The notes under the pieces were generated by a model that had not been told where the DNA came from, ran no database searches, and worked only from the letters and a program-made list of their open reading frames with translations. DNA of 38,750 nt. Source: an uncultured Lachnospiraceae bacterium (GTDB lineage: Bacteria > Bacillota > Clostridia > Lachnospirales > Lachnospiraceae). The translations under genes and the position numbers were made by a program. The DNA is taken from positions 1 to 38,750 of the forward strand of contig CAJUIS010000023.1 in assembly GCA_910586645.1 (NCBI GenBank), read 5' to 3'. This document shows positions 8,307 through 16,246 of the stretch, piece by piece; the stretch's first letter is position 1, and every line of letters starts with the position of its first letter.

Positions 8307-8972
8307 TTATACATGAAAACGCCTCTTTAGTTCACTTCTTGCCCGCCTGTCCCCGATAATCAGCGTTCCAAGAAACAGCAGAACGGAAACTGCAAATGCA
8401 AACCCGCTGATAAATGTCTCCGTCACAATATCCATAACCGTCAGAAAAATCGGTATCATGCTCAAAAGAATCATTGTCAGTTCAAGCATAATGTAACTCT
8501 GCCAGTTCCTGCGGTTTAAAAACATCACGACAAGAATTGCCGCATCTACAAATAACAGGCCGCCCGGCAGAACGAAATTGACAGACCAGCCGTGATAGCC
8601 TATGACAAAATCAATCAGTATGACATATAAAATTCCCAAAAACGTCAGCCCCAGAAATTTGGAGCGGTATCCCGCGCTGTCATTTAACACTGCAAACCTT
8701 GCCATAAAATATAAATATGCAAATCCCGCCCCTGTAATCACGCTCCACCAGATTCCCGAAAAAAATTTCCAGTTCAGATACGCAAAAACCACTTCGGCAA
8801 GGATTGACGCAAATAAAAAAATACGAACTGCAAAATTTAATTTTCTTGCGCGGATGCGGATATCCGGATATGTGTTTTCTGTCTTTCCCTCATGTATAAT
8901 CACGCATTTGCATAAAGGACACATCTGCGTATCATCCAGTATTTCCAAGTTACATTGTCTGCATCTGCCCAT
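8307..8972 (-). CDS. Zinc-ribbon multi-pass membrane protein (DUF6320-like)
   Basis: The 221-residue product begins with a short zinc ribbon (MGRCRQCNLEILDDTQMCPLC) with two CxxC pairs, followed by about six hydrophobic helices (for example FAVRIFLFASILAEVVFAY and AAILVVMFLNR) and a basic tail. The layout matches what I know as DUF6320 proteins of clostridia. The frame is open to 9074, but the ATG at 8972 follows an ATGAGGA ribosome site and begins directly at the zinc ribbon, so it is preferred. The function is unknown; the ribbon would face the cytoplasm. It is probably in one operon with the esterase. Confidence 0.75.
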   Translation of the reverse strand: MGRCRQCNLEILDDTQMCPLCKCVIIHEGKTENTYPDIRIRARKLNFAVRIFLFASILAEVVFAYLNWKFFSGIWWSVITGAGFAYLYFMARFAVLNDSAGYRSKFLGLTFLGILYVILIDFVIGYHGWSVNFVLPGGLLFVDAAILVVMFLNRRNWQSYIMLELTMILLSMIPIFLTVMDIVTETFISGFAFAVSVLLFLGTLIIGDRRARSELKRRFHV

Positions 8973-9021
8973 AACGGTATTCCTCATTCTCACTTTCTGC
9001 CGTTTTTTTCGATTACCTACT

Positions 9022-9050
9022 ATCTTATCCCAGCGCCGGAGATAATTCAA
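9022..9050 (-). promoter_or_regulatory. Promoter for the zinc-ribbon membrane protein and esterase
   Basis: On the minus strand: -35 TTGAAT (9045-9050), 17-base spacer, -10 TAAGAT (9022-9027). It is divergent from the thiamine operon promoter, and the two -35 elements are about 20 bases apart. Confidence 0.55.
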
Positions 9051-9068
9051 CACATTTTCACATTTTCC

Positions 9069-9097
9069 TTGCATTTTGAAAAAAAAAGAGATATAGT
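9069..9097 (+). promoter_or_regulatory. Candidate promoter of the thiamine operon
   Basis: -35 TTGCAT (9069-9074), 17-base A-rich spacer, -10 TATAGT (9092-9097). The predicted start near 9104 would place the TPP riboswitch right at the 5' end of the transcript, as expected. The -35 is a weak match; an alternative TTGAAA at 9076-9081 lacks a well-placed -10. Confidence 0.5.
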
Positions 9098-9115
9098 GAT
9101 TTTATAAATTTCACA

Positions 9116-9203
9116 GACTTTCGGGGAGCTTGCATACAGGCTGAGAGGAAGGTGCGCCCTTCGACCCGCGACCTGATTTGGATAATGCCAACGTAGGGAT
9201 ACA
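9116..9203 (+). ncRNA. TPP riboswitch (THI element)
   Basis: The conserved TPP aptamer blocks occur in order: CGGGGAGC (9122-9129), CTGAGAGGA with its GCGCCCTTCGACCCGCG arm, then ACCTGATTTGGATAATGCC and AACGTAGGGA. This is the pyrophosphate and pyrimidine sensor helices of the THI box. It is followed after about 20 bases by a strong intrinsic terminator and then thiS, so it should act by transcription attenuation: thiamine pyrophosphate binding promotes termination before the thi operon. Confidence 0.95.
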
Positions 9204-9223
9204 GGATATGTGTATGATTACAG

Positions 9224-9254
9224 GAAGCTGCCAAACCGGCAGCTTCTTTTTTTT
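9224..9254 (+). terminator. Riboswitch-controlled intrinsic terminator
   Basis: Perfect 9-base stem GAAGCTGCC (9224-9232) / GGCAGCTTC (9238-9246) with a 5-base loop and eight T residues (9247-9254). It sits between the TPP aptamer and the thiS ribosome site, where the expression platform is expected. Confidence 0.92.
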
Positions 9255-9266
9255 CAGGAGGAAATT

Positions 9267-9461
9267 ATGATTACAGTCAATGGAACAAAACAGGATTTTA
9301 CCGGAAAAACGGTTGCGGAATATCTTGATTTTGCCCGCTATGACAAAAAAAGAGTGGCCGTTGAACAAAACGGCAGAATCGTTCCAAGGGCAAAATACGA
9401 AGAAACAGCTCTTTATAACGGCGATTCGCTCGAAATCGTCCGTTTTGTGGGAGGAGGCTGA
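9267..9461 (+). CDS. thiS: Sulfur carrier protein ThiS
   Basis: This is the 64-residue ubiquitin-like carrier whose C-terminal glycine is adenylated by ThiF, loaded with sulfur and used by ThiG to build the thiazole ring. It starts MITVNGTKQDFTGKTVAEYL and ends RFVGGG, the family's diglycine tail plus one extra glycine, which is common in Firmicutes. The start at 9267 is fixed by AGGAGG six bases upstream. It is the first gene of the riboswitch-controlled operon; its stop is one base before the thiF start. Confidence 0.96.
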   Translation: MITVNGTKQDFTGKTVAEYLDFARYDKKRVAVEQNGRIVPRAKYEETALYNGDSLEIVRFVGGG

Positions 9462-9462
9462 T

Positions 9463-10104
9463 ATGAACCGCATCCCTTCAAAAAAAGAAATGCAGGAAGC
9501 CTTAAAACAGCGGCACGGGGCTTTTCTGCAGGAAAAATTTTCCCGCAGCGCAGTCGCCGTCTGCGGACTGGGCGGACTGGGCTCTAATATTGCCTTCGCG
9601 CTTGCCCGCGCCGGAATCGGAAAACTGATCTTAATCGATTTTGACCGGGTAGATATTTCAAACCTCAACCGCCAGCAGTATAAAGCTTCGCAGACAGGAA
9701 TGCCAAAAACAGAAGCCCTGACTGAAAATCTGATGGAGATTGCGCCTTATCTTGCCGTTTCGTCCCACACTGTAAAGCTGACGGAAAACAATGCAAAAAC
9801 GCTTCTTTCCGACGCGGACATTATCTGTGAAGCTTTTGATAAAGCCGAAGAAAAAGCAATGCTTGTAAACCATACGCTGGAAACTATGCCGGAAAAATAT
9901 CTGATTGCCGCTTCCGGAATGGCGGGGCTTGGCTCTTCCAATGACATCCGGACAAGAAAAGCCGCAGAACGTTTTTATCTCTGCGGAGATAACGTCAGCG
10001 GCACAGACTGCGGCATGGGGCTTATCGCTTCCCGCGTCATGCTCTGCGCCGCCCATCAGGCGCACATGGCCTTACGAATCCTCTCCGGCAGTTACGATAT
10101 TTAA
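9463..10104 (+). CDS. thiF: ThiS adenylyltransferase ThiF (short clostridial type)
   Basis: ThiF is an E1-like enzyme that adenylates the ThiS C-terminus. The 213-residue product has the nucleotide-binding loop GLGGLGSN and the IDFDRVDISNLNRQQY block of the ThiF/MoeB/HesA fold. It lacks the CxxC zinc-binding pairs of longer ThiF/MoeB proteins, as is usual for the short family (thiF family 2). The ATG at 9463 is preceded by GGAGGAGG inside the thiS end; the longer frame from 9280 is an overlap artefact. The last part, CGDNVSGTDCGMGLIASRV, fits this subfamily. It is tightly coupled to thiS, with 20 bases before thiG. Confidence 0.93.
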   Translation: MNRIPSKKEMQEALKQRHGAFLQEKFSRSAVAVCGLGGLGSNIAFALARAGIGKLILIDFDRVDISNLNRQQYKASQTGMPKTEALTENLMEIAPYLAVSSHTVKLTENNAKTLLSDADIICEAFDKAEEKAMLVNHTLETMPEKYLIAASGMAGLGSSNDIRTRKAAERFYLCGDNVSGTDCGMGLIASRVMLCAAHQAHMALRILSGSYDI

Positions 10105-10124
10105 AAAAGAAAGAAGGAATTATT

Positions 10125-10907
10125 ATGCAGCAAAACGACCCTCTGATCATCGGCGGACATCAATTTCATTCCCGTTTTATCTTAGGTTCGGGAAAATACT
10201 CCCTGAATTTAATTGAAACGGCCATAAAAGACGCCGGAGCCGAAATCATTACCCTCGCAGTGCGCAGGGCCAATACCAAAGAACAGGAAAACATACTGGA
10301 TTACATACCAAAAAACGTCACCCTGCTTCCCAATACTTCCGGCGCAAGAAACGCCGAAGAAGCAGTCCGGATTGCACGTCTTGCAAAAGAGCTTGGCTGT
10401 GGGGATTTCATAAAAATCGAAATTATGAGAGATTCCAAATACCTGCTTCCGGACAACGAAGAAACTGTAAAAGCAACCCAAATCCTTGCAAAAGAAGGCT
10501 TTATCGTCATGCCCTATATGTATCCGGATTTAAATGCGGCAAGGGATCTTGCAGACGCCGGCGCGGCCGCAGTCATGCCGCTTGCCGCGCCGATTGGCTC
10601 AAACAAGGGTCTTGCCACACGCGATTTTATCCAGATATTAATTGATGAAATTGATCTTCCGGTCATTGTGGACGCAGGCATCGGCCGGCCTTCGCAAGCC
10701 TGCGAAGCCATGGAAATGGGCGCCGCCGCCATTATGGCAAACACCGCTCTTGCAACGGCGGGAAATCTCCCTCTTATGGCCGCTGCATTCCGACAGGCAA
10801 TTACAGCCGGACGAAACGCGTATCTTTCCGGACTTGGCAGAACGCTTGTCCGGGGCGCGGCCGCTTCCGATCCTCTGACCGGATTTCTGCGCAAAGGAGA
10901 GAACTGA
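10125..10907 (+). CDS. thiG: Thiazole synthase ThiG
   Basis: ThiG is a (beta/alpha)8 barrel that combines deoxyxylulose 5-phosphate, the ThiS thiocarboxylate and dehydroglycine into the thiazole phosphate. It has 260 residues, normal length. Lys97 in FIKIEI is the expected Schiff-base lysine, and the phosphate-binding sequences APIGSNKGLATRD and VIVDAGIGRPSQA are present. The start has AAAGAAGGAA upstream. Its stop overlaps the thiH start by one base (TGATG). It works with ThiF, ThiS and ThiH. Confidence 0.97.
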   Translation: MQQNDPLIIGGHQFHSRFILGSGKYSLNLIETAIKDAGAEIITLAVRRANTKEQENILDYIPKNVTLLPNTSGARNAEEAVRIARLAKELGCGDFIKIEIMRDSKYLLPDNEETVKATQILAKEGFIVMPYMYPDLNAARDLADAGAAAVMPLAAPIGSNKGLATRDFIQILIDEIDLPVIVDAGIGRPSQACEAMEMGAAAIMANTALATAGNLPLMAAAFRQAITAGRNAYLSGLGRTLVRGAAASDPLTGFLRKGEN

Positions 10908-12160
10908 TGGAAAATCAATTTTTTACAGATTTAAAGTCTCTTCCCAAAGAAGCCCTTCAAAAAAAGCTCCGTCTGGAAACCGACCCTTCCTTTCGGACAG
11001 ACCATATGAAATATCTGCCTGGCATGGAGCAAATTTCCTCTGACGTCTGCGGCAATGTCATGTCCCAGATGCATTCTTACGATCCGCTGCGCTATACCGC
11101 AGCGGACGTTACGGCGGCTTTGGCGCATGACGTCTGTTCCATTGAGGATTTCAAAGCGCTGTTGTCCTGCGCCGCCGAACCCTTTCTGGAACAGATGGCG
11201 CAGAGGGCGAGACTTGAAACGGGCAGGCATTTCGGAAATACGGTTTATCTTTTCACACCGCTCTACATTGCCAACTACTGCGAAAATTACTGTGTATACT
11301 GCGGCTTTCACTGTTATAACCCCATCAGCCGCATGAAACTTTCTCTGGAACAGATAGAACGCGAAATGAAAATCATCTCCGAAAGCGGCATGGAAGAAAT
11401 CCTGATTCTGACCGGGGAAAGCCGCGCGCAAAGCAGTGTATCCTATATCGGAGAAGCCTGTAAGCTCGCCCGCAGATATTTCCGTATGATTGGACTTGAA
11501 ATTTACCCGCTGAATACAGAAGACTACCGCTATCTGCACGAATGCGGCGCAGATTATGTGACTGTTTTTCAGGAAACTTACGACGCCGGAAAATATGAAA
11601 CGCTTCATCTTCTCGGCCCAAAGCGCGTCTGGCCCTACCGTTTCGACGCACAGGAGCGCGCGCTTTTAGGAGGTATGAGAGGCGTCGCTTTCTCTGCGCT
11701 TCTCGGCCTGTCTGATTTTCGAAAAGACGCGCTTGCTTCCGCGCTCCATGCCTATTATCTGCAAAGGAAATATCCGCAGGCAGAAATTTCTTTGTCCTGC
11801 CCAAGGCTTCGTCCCATACGCAACAACAGAGACATTCATGCGCCCTGCGTCGGGGAACGGCAGCTATGCCAGATCCTCTGCGCATACCGGATTTTTCTTC
11901 CGTTTGCCGGAATCACCGTATCTTCAAGGGAAAGCGCTTCTTTCCGGGACGGCATTTCCAAAATTGCAGCCACGAAAATTTCCGCCGGAGTTTCCACAGG
12001 AATCGGCGATCACGAAAGCAAATATACCGGAAAGGAGACAGATGCGGCACAGGGCGACGAGCAGTTTGAAATTGACGATGACAGAAGTCTGCGCGCGATG
12101 TATCAGGATATGGCGGACAACGGCCTGCAGCCGGTCTTAAACGATTACCTTTATGTCTGA
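10907..12160 (+). CDS. thiH: 2-iminoacetate (dehydroglycine) synthase ThiH
   Basis: This radical-SAM enzyme cleaves tyrosine to p-cresol and dehydroglycine, the glycine-derived precursor for ThiG. The 417-residue product carries the cluster motif CENYCVYC (Cys125, Cys129, Cys132), the ThiH-typical phrases YETLHLLGPK and FRDGISKIAATKISAGVSTG, and ends LNDYLYV. It is somewhat longer than E. coli ThiH. ThiH, rather than the oxidase ThiO, implies an anaerobic thiazole route. It overlaps thiG by one base and the following tenI-like gene by eight. Confidence 0.96.
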   Translation: MENQFFTDLKSLPKEALQKKLRLETDPSFRTDHMKYLPGMEQISSDVCGNVMSQMHSYDPLRYTAADVTAALAHDVCSIEDFKALLSCAAEPFLEQMAQRARLETGRHFGNTVYLFTPLYIANYCENYCVYCGFHCYNPISRMKLSLEQIEREMKIISESGMEEILILTGESRAQSSVSYIGEACKLARRYFRMIGLEIYPLNTEDYRYLHECGADYVTVFQETYDAGKYETLHLLGPKRVWPYRFDAQERALLGGMRGVAFSALLGLSDFRKDALASALHAYYLQRKYPQAEISLSCPRLRPIRNNRDIHAPCVGERQLCQILCAYRIFLPFAGITVSSRESASFRDGISKIAATKISAGVSTGIGDHESKYTGKETDAAQGDEQFEIDDDRSLRAMYQDMADNGLQPVLNDYLYV

Positions 12161-12767
12161 TATTTTATGTGTGACAAACCGCAGGCTCTGCCGGAAAGAC
12201 TTTCTGTCCCGTATGGAGGAAATCGGAAAGGCCCGCCCTCTGGGCGTAATTTTAAGAGAAAAAGATTTAAGCGGCGAAGAATACCAAAAGCTCGCCGCAA
12301 AAACAGAAGCTGTTTTAAAAAAATACGGCGTTCCCTGCATTTTTCACAATTTTTACGATGTTGCAGCCAGGCAGAACGCGTCCGCCGTCCATCTTTCCCT
12401 CCCGGTTCTAAGAAACCTTACAGACCTAAAGAAATCCCGTTTTTCTGTAATCGGGGCCTCCTGTCATTCCCTTGAGGAAGCGCAGGAGGCAGAAGAGCTT
12501 GGATGCTCCTATATCACCGCCGGACATATTTTTGAGACGGACTGCAAAAAGGGCCTTCCCGGAAAGGGACTTGATTTCCTGAAAAACATCTGCGCAAACG
12601 TTTCCATTCCAGTTTACGCCATCGGGGGAATCAACAAAGACAATATCCGCTTTGTGCGGGCGGCAGGCGCAAAAGGCGCCTGCATAATGAGCTCCCTGAT
12701 GCAGTGCGCCGACGCAGCCGCTTGTTTGAAAAGTTTCAGGAAGGATAGTGAAAACAATGCATTTTGA
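12153..12767 (+). CDS. tenI: ThiE/TenI-family protein, probable thiazole tautomerase TenI
   Basis: This 204-residue protein has the ThiE fold but probably not ThiE activity. The segment AGHIFETDCKKGLPGKG has the histidine and DCKKG seen in TenI thiazole tautomerases, whereas true ThiE has GxVFPTxTK at this site; the neighbouring gene has exactly that (GAVFPSPTKTNA). The ThiE HMP-PP motifs (QLREK, VHVG) are also degenerate here (VILREKD, VHLSLP). TenI would aromatise the thiazole made by ThiG. The start overlaps the thiH end by eight bases with no clear ribosome site, so translation is probably coupled. A second ThiE isozyme is the alternative. Confidence 0.82.
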   Translation: MSDILCVTNRRLCRKDFLSRMEEIGKARPLGVILREKDLSGEEYQKLAAKTEAVLKKYGVPCIFHNFYDVAARQNASAVHLSLPVLRNLTDLKKSRFSVIGASCHSLEEAQEAEELGCSYITAGHIFETDCKKGLPGKGLDFLKNICANVSIPVYAIGGINKDNIRFVRAAGAKGACIMSSLMQCADAAACLKSFRKDSENNAF

Positions 12768-13413
12768 GAAAAAACATCTGCTTCTTTACGCAGTCACCGA
12801 CCGTTCGTCTGCCGGCAGACAAGCGTTTTTGCAGCGGATTGCAGACGCCATATCAGGAGGCGTCACGATGCTGCAGCTTCGGGAAAAAGAACTTAATGAA
12901 GACATTTTTCTAAAAGAAGCGGTAAAAGTAACGGAACTGTGCCACAAATACCGCATCCCCTGTATTATTAACGACAATGTAAACGTCGCCCTAAAAAGCG
13001 GGGCGGACGGCGTCCACGTAGGAATTTACGATACTCCGGTAAAGGAAATCCGAAAGCGCGCAGGCAGAAACTTTATCATTGGAGCAACTGCAAAAACAAA
13101 AGAACAGGCAAAACTGGCGGAAGAAAGCGGAGCGGACTATCTTGGCGCAGGCGCCGTTTTCCCATCCCCGACCAAAACAAACGCTGTCCGCATCACAACC
13201 GAACAGCTTTCTGACATCTGCTCCTCTGTTTCCATCCCCGTTGTCGCAATCGGCGGCATAACCGCCTCAAACATTGACGCCTTAAAGGGCAGCGGCATAT
13301 GCGGGATCGCCGCAGTATCGTCCGTCTTCGCAGCAGACGACGTGAAAGCCGCTGCAGGGCAGCTCAGAAAAAAAGCTGCGTCCCTCGCTGAAAAACCAAG
13401 AAAAAGGAGTTAA
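12748..13413 (+). CDS. thiE: Thiamine-phosphate synthase ThiE
   Basis: ThiE couples HMP-PP to thiazole phosphate, giving thiamine phosphate. The product of about 221 residues has the full motif set: MLQLREKELNE, INDNVNVALKSGADGVHVG, GATAKTKEQA, GAGAVFPSPTKT and VVAIGGITASN. The residue after VHVG is Ile in place of the usual Gln, a small deviation. Two starts are possible: GTG at 12748, inside the end of the tenI-like gene, and in-frame ATG at 12757; the AGGAAGGA site lies between good spacings for both. It is the only clear ThiE in the window. Confidence 0.93.
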   Translation: MKTMHFEKKHLLLYAVTDRSSAGRQAFLQRIADAISGGVTMLQLREKELNEDIFLKEAVKVTELCHKYRIPCIINDNVNVALKSGADGVHVGIYDTPVKEIRKRAGRNFIIGATAKTKEQAKLAEESGADYLGAGAVFPSPTKTNAVRITTEQLSDICSSVSIPVVAIGGITASNIDALKGSGICGIAAVSSVFAADDVKAAAGQLRKKAASLAEKPRKRS

Positions 13414-13419
13414 AATCAT

Positions 13420-14733
13420 ATGAAAAATTACAAAACACAAATGGAAGCCGCAAAAAAAGGCATCCTGACGCCCCAAATGCAGACGGTTGCAGAAAAAGAA
13501 GGCATGGATCCGGAAAAACTGCGCGAATCCGTAGCCTCCGGAGTCATTGCAATCCCATGCAACCGTAACCACAAAGCAATTTCTCCCGAAGGGATCGGCA
13601 TGGGGCTTCGCACAAAAATCAATGTCAACCTTGGCATTTCCGGCGACTGTAAAAATTACGACATTGAAATGCAGAAAGTGGATCTCGCTCTGAAATTCGG
13701 AGCGGAAGCCATTATGGATTTGAGCAATTACGGAAAGACAAACACGTTCCGCAAAAAACTGATCGAAAAATCTCCCGCAATGATTGGAACGGTTCCGATG
13801 TATGACGCAATCGGTTATCTTGACAAGGATCTGCTTGACATTACGGCAAAAGACTTTCTCCGCGTTGTTTTGGCCCACGCCGAAGAAGGCGTCGATTTTA
13901 TGACGATTCACGCAGGCATCAACCGCCGCGCCGCAGAAGCTTTTATGCGGGACAAACGCAGAATGAATATCGTATCAAGAGGAGGCTCCCTTCTGTTTGC
14001 CTGGATGATGATGACCGGAAATGAAAATCCTTTCTATGAGCATTATGACGAAGTCCTTCAGATATTAAAGGAATACGATGTGACCATAAGCCTTGGAGAC
14101 GCGCTTCGTCCGGGATGCATTGACGACAGTACAGACGCAGGGCAGATTTCCGAACTGATTGAACTTTCCGATCTGACAAAACGCGCATGGGAACAGGATG
14201 TTTCGGTTCTTGTGGAAGGCCCCGGACATATGGCCATGGATGAAATCGCGGCCAACATGAAACTGCAGAAACGACTCTGCCACAACGCCCCATTCTATGT
14301 CTTAGGGCCGCTTGTCACCGACATTGCTCCCGGATACGATCATATCACATCCGCAATCGGCGGCGCCATCGCCGCCGCAAACGGAGCCGACTTTCTCTGT
14401 TATGTAACGCCTGCGGAACATCTTAGGCTCCCGGATCTTTCCGACGTCAAAGAAGGCATTCTTGCAAGCCGGATTGCAGCCCACGCAGCGGATATTGCAA
14501 AAAAAATTCCCCGCGCAAGAGAACGGGACAACGCAATGTCTTTCGCCCGCCACAATACAGACTGGGACGCCATGTTTACGCTCGCCCTGGATCCGGACAA
14601 GGCCAGAACATACTTTGAAAGCTCTCCTCCTTCTGACCGCCATACCTGTTCCATGTGCGGAAAAATGTGCGCCGTCCGGACAACCAATCTGATTTTAGAA
14701 GGGAAAAAAGTAGAATTCTGTACCGAAAAATAA
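13420..14733 (+). CDS. thiC: Phosphomethylpyrimidine synthase ThiC
   Basis: ThiC is a non-canonical radical-SAM enzyme that rearranges aminoimidazole ribotide (AIR) into HMP phosphate. The 437-residue product belongs to the shorter anaerobe-type ThiC and has SRGGSLLFAWM, SLGDALRPGC, VEGPGHMAMDEI and LGPLVTDIAPGYDHITSAIG. The C-terminal cluster motif reads CSMCGKMC, i.e. CX2CX3C, one residue shorter than the textbook CX2CX4C (CSMCGPKFC). Clear GGAGT ribosome site, ATG at 13420. It is the last gene of the TPP-controlled operon and is followed by an intrinsic terminator lying in the convergent gene's coding sequence. Confidence 0.97.
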   Translation: MKNYKTQMEAAKKGILTPQMQTVAEKEGMDPEKLRESVASGVIAIPCNRNHKAISPEGIGMGLRTKINVNLGISGDCKNYDIEMQKVDLALKFGAEAIMDLSNYGKTNTFRKKLIEKSPAMIGTVPMYDAIGYLDKDLLDITAKDFLRVVLAHAEEGVDFMTIHAGINRRAAEAFMRDKRRMNIVSRGGSLLFAWMMMTGNENPFYEHYDEVLQILKEYDVTISLGDALRPGCIDDSTDAGQISELIELSDLTKRAWEQDVSVLVEGPGHMAMDEIAANMKLQKRLCHNAPFYVLGPLVTDIAPGYDHITSAIGGAIAAANGADFLCYVTPAEHLRLPDLSDVKEGILASRIAAHAADIAKKIPRARERDNAMSFARHNTDWDAMFTLALDPDKARTYFESSPPSDRHTCSMCGKMCAVRTTNLILEGKKVEFCTEK

Positions 14734-14737
14734 TCCT

Positions 14738-16246
14738 CTATTTCTTGACGGCAGCCTTTATGCCGTCAAGTTTTTTTATGGCGAATCCATATCCCCAGAC
14801 GCACATCGGAAGCAGGCATACGCAGTACGGAAGCGTATACTGCCCTTTTGCTTCCCAGACAATATGAAATAAAAACCCGCCGATAAAGACGACCGGCAGA
14901 ATCAATTCCTGAGCCGTTATTTTTTTCCACTTACCCGCGACAAAAAAGAGCAGGAAAAAATAAAACGCGCTTTGAAAAAGATTACAGTAAAACAGATAAA
15001 TCCCGGCCAGAGATCCCCCTCCAAAAAACAGGCTTCGAAACGGCCAGAACACCTCTTTCGCCGAAGTTCGGTTCTGCTGAATCCAGATACTCTCATAAGT
15101 CGGTTCGCTCCACTGGGAAGAAATTTTCCGAAGCATAAAATCTGCGCCGTATGCAGGATCTTCTTTCATCTTCTGAAGGCTTTTCCGTAAATCCTCCATT
15201 CCGATTTCCGTCGAACGCTCTACGTCGCAGCCGGTATTTACAAACACCATCGTATGGTATCCCGACCACCAGCCGGGGCCAAGCGTTCCTTCCTGAAGCC
15301 CCATTGCGGCAAACAATACAGCCGGAATCCCGCCTTTTGAATGCACCCCCGTCAAATGTTCTGTAAATGCCGTCACCATACGGCCGGACGCTGCCAGAGC
15401 CGCGGCTAAAACAAGCATTACGGCAATATGCCTGAAATTTATTTTCCTGATAAAATCATAGAGAAGCACAGCGGCAAAGGCGACTGCAAAAATCAGATAA
15501 TTGTTTTTCAGAAGGTTTGCAGCAACAGCAAGCAGGATCGCTCCCGCGGCATTTTTGTATCTTTTGCATTCCAGATATTTCATCAGCTGCAGGCATCCGG
15601 CCAGAACAAGAAGCAGTCCGGGCAGCGTGCCGTAAACAAACGTTGCATACAGAAAAAAAGGAACAAAGAGAAGCGACAGCAGATAAAATCCGTCAGATGG
15701 AACCGCACCGTTTAATTTTTCATAGATTTTTCGGAGCAGAGCCACAATGCCGACAAGGAACAGGCAGTTCAGCCCCTGAAGCACAAATACAAAACCTTCC
15801 CCGAAAACAGAATAAAAAATAGCGCAGACATATGCGAACGGGATCTGATGCGGCTGATTATAAAGGTATCCCTCCGGAAAAAAATCCTGATAGTTCCCTT
15901 CTGCAATGTGTTTTGCAATCTCCTGCAAAAGGTAGGCGTCCCCTTTGGGCCATAACCTCGTTGATCCAACCATAAAAAGCAGACAAATGCCAAGAACCAG
16001 ATAATAAATTTTGGGATTTATGGAAAAATGAAATTTTCGAAACGCCAGCACCCCTGCCAGGCAAACTGCTGACAAAAAAAAGAGATGCAAAAAAGGGCTG
16101 TCTTTTTGACTGGAAAGAATTTCATCACTGCTGACCGTACAGGTATAAAAGACAGAGAGCAGAAATAAAAACAGCACAATCAGTCCAAACAGCCCAAATA
16201 CCAGATTTTTGATTACTTTCGCCGCATCAATCATAATAAACACCAT
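14738..16246 (-). CDS. Multi-pass membrane protein, GT-C glycosyltransferase-like
   Basis: A roughly 502-residue integral membrane protein with about 11-13 hydrophobic helices. The first long outer loop contains WPKGDAYLLQEIAKHI, with an Asp where GT-C enzymes (PMT/ArnT-like) keep a catalytic acid; the C-terminal part has hydrophobic helices with EAKGQYTLPYCVCLLPMC, resembling the end of many GT39/GT-C proteins. The Asp and topology support a polyprenyl-phosphate-sugar-dependent transferase, but no family is certain. It starts at ATG 16246 or 16234, overlapping the acyltransferase gene end, so the two are translationally coupled. Its last codons form the thiC terminator stem on the other strand. 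Confidence 0.75.
   Translation of the reverse strand: MVFIMIDAAKVIKNLVFGLFGLIVLFLFLLSVFYTCTVSSDEILSSQKDSPFLHLFFLSAVCLAGVLAFRKFHFSINPKIYYLVLGICLLFMVGSTRLWPKGDAYLLQEIAKHIAEGNYQDFFPEGYLYNQPHQIPFAYVCAIFYSVFGEGFVFVLQGLNCLFLVGIVALLRKIYEKLNGAVPSDGFYLLSLLFVPFFLYATFVYGTLPGLLLVLAGCLQLMKYLECKRYKNAAGAILLAVAANLLKNNYLIFAVAFAAVLLYDFIRKINFRHIAVMLVLAAALAASGRMVTAFTEHLTGVHSKGGIPAVLFAAMGLQEGTLGPGWWSGYHTMVFVNTGCDVERSTEIGMEDLRKSLQKMKEDPAYGADFMLRKISSQWSEPTYESIWIQQNRTSAKEVFWPFRSLFFGGGSLAGIYLFYCNLFQSAFYFFLLFFVAGKWKKITAQELILPVVFIGGFLFHIVWEAKGQYTLPYCVCLLPMCVWGYGFAIKKLDGIKAAVKK
14744..14777 (+). terminator. thiC operon terminator inside a convergent gene
   Basis: Perfect 10-base stem CTTGACGGCA (14744-14753) / TGCCGTCAAG (14761-14770), 7-base loop, then seven T residues (14771-14777) on the plus strand. 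It lies 10 bases after thiC and wholly inside the last codons of the minus-strand gene. There is no T-run on the minus strand, so it should terminate thiC transcription only. Confidence 0.88.

Noticed and set aside
13943..14293. Minus-strand frames across thiC
   Set aside because: Shadows of thiC, which has clear family motifs on the plus strand.
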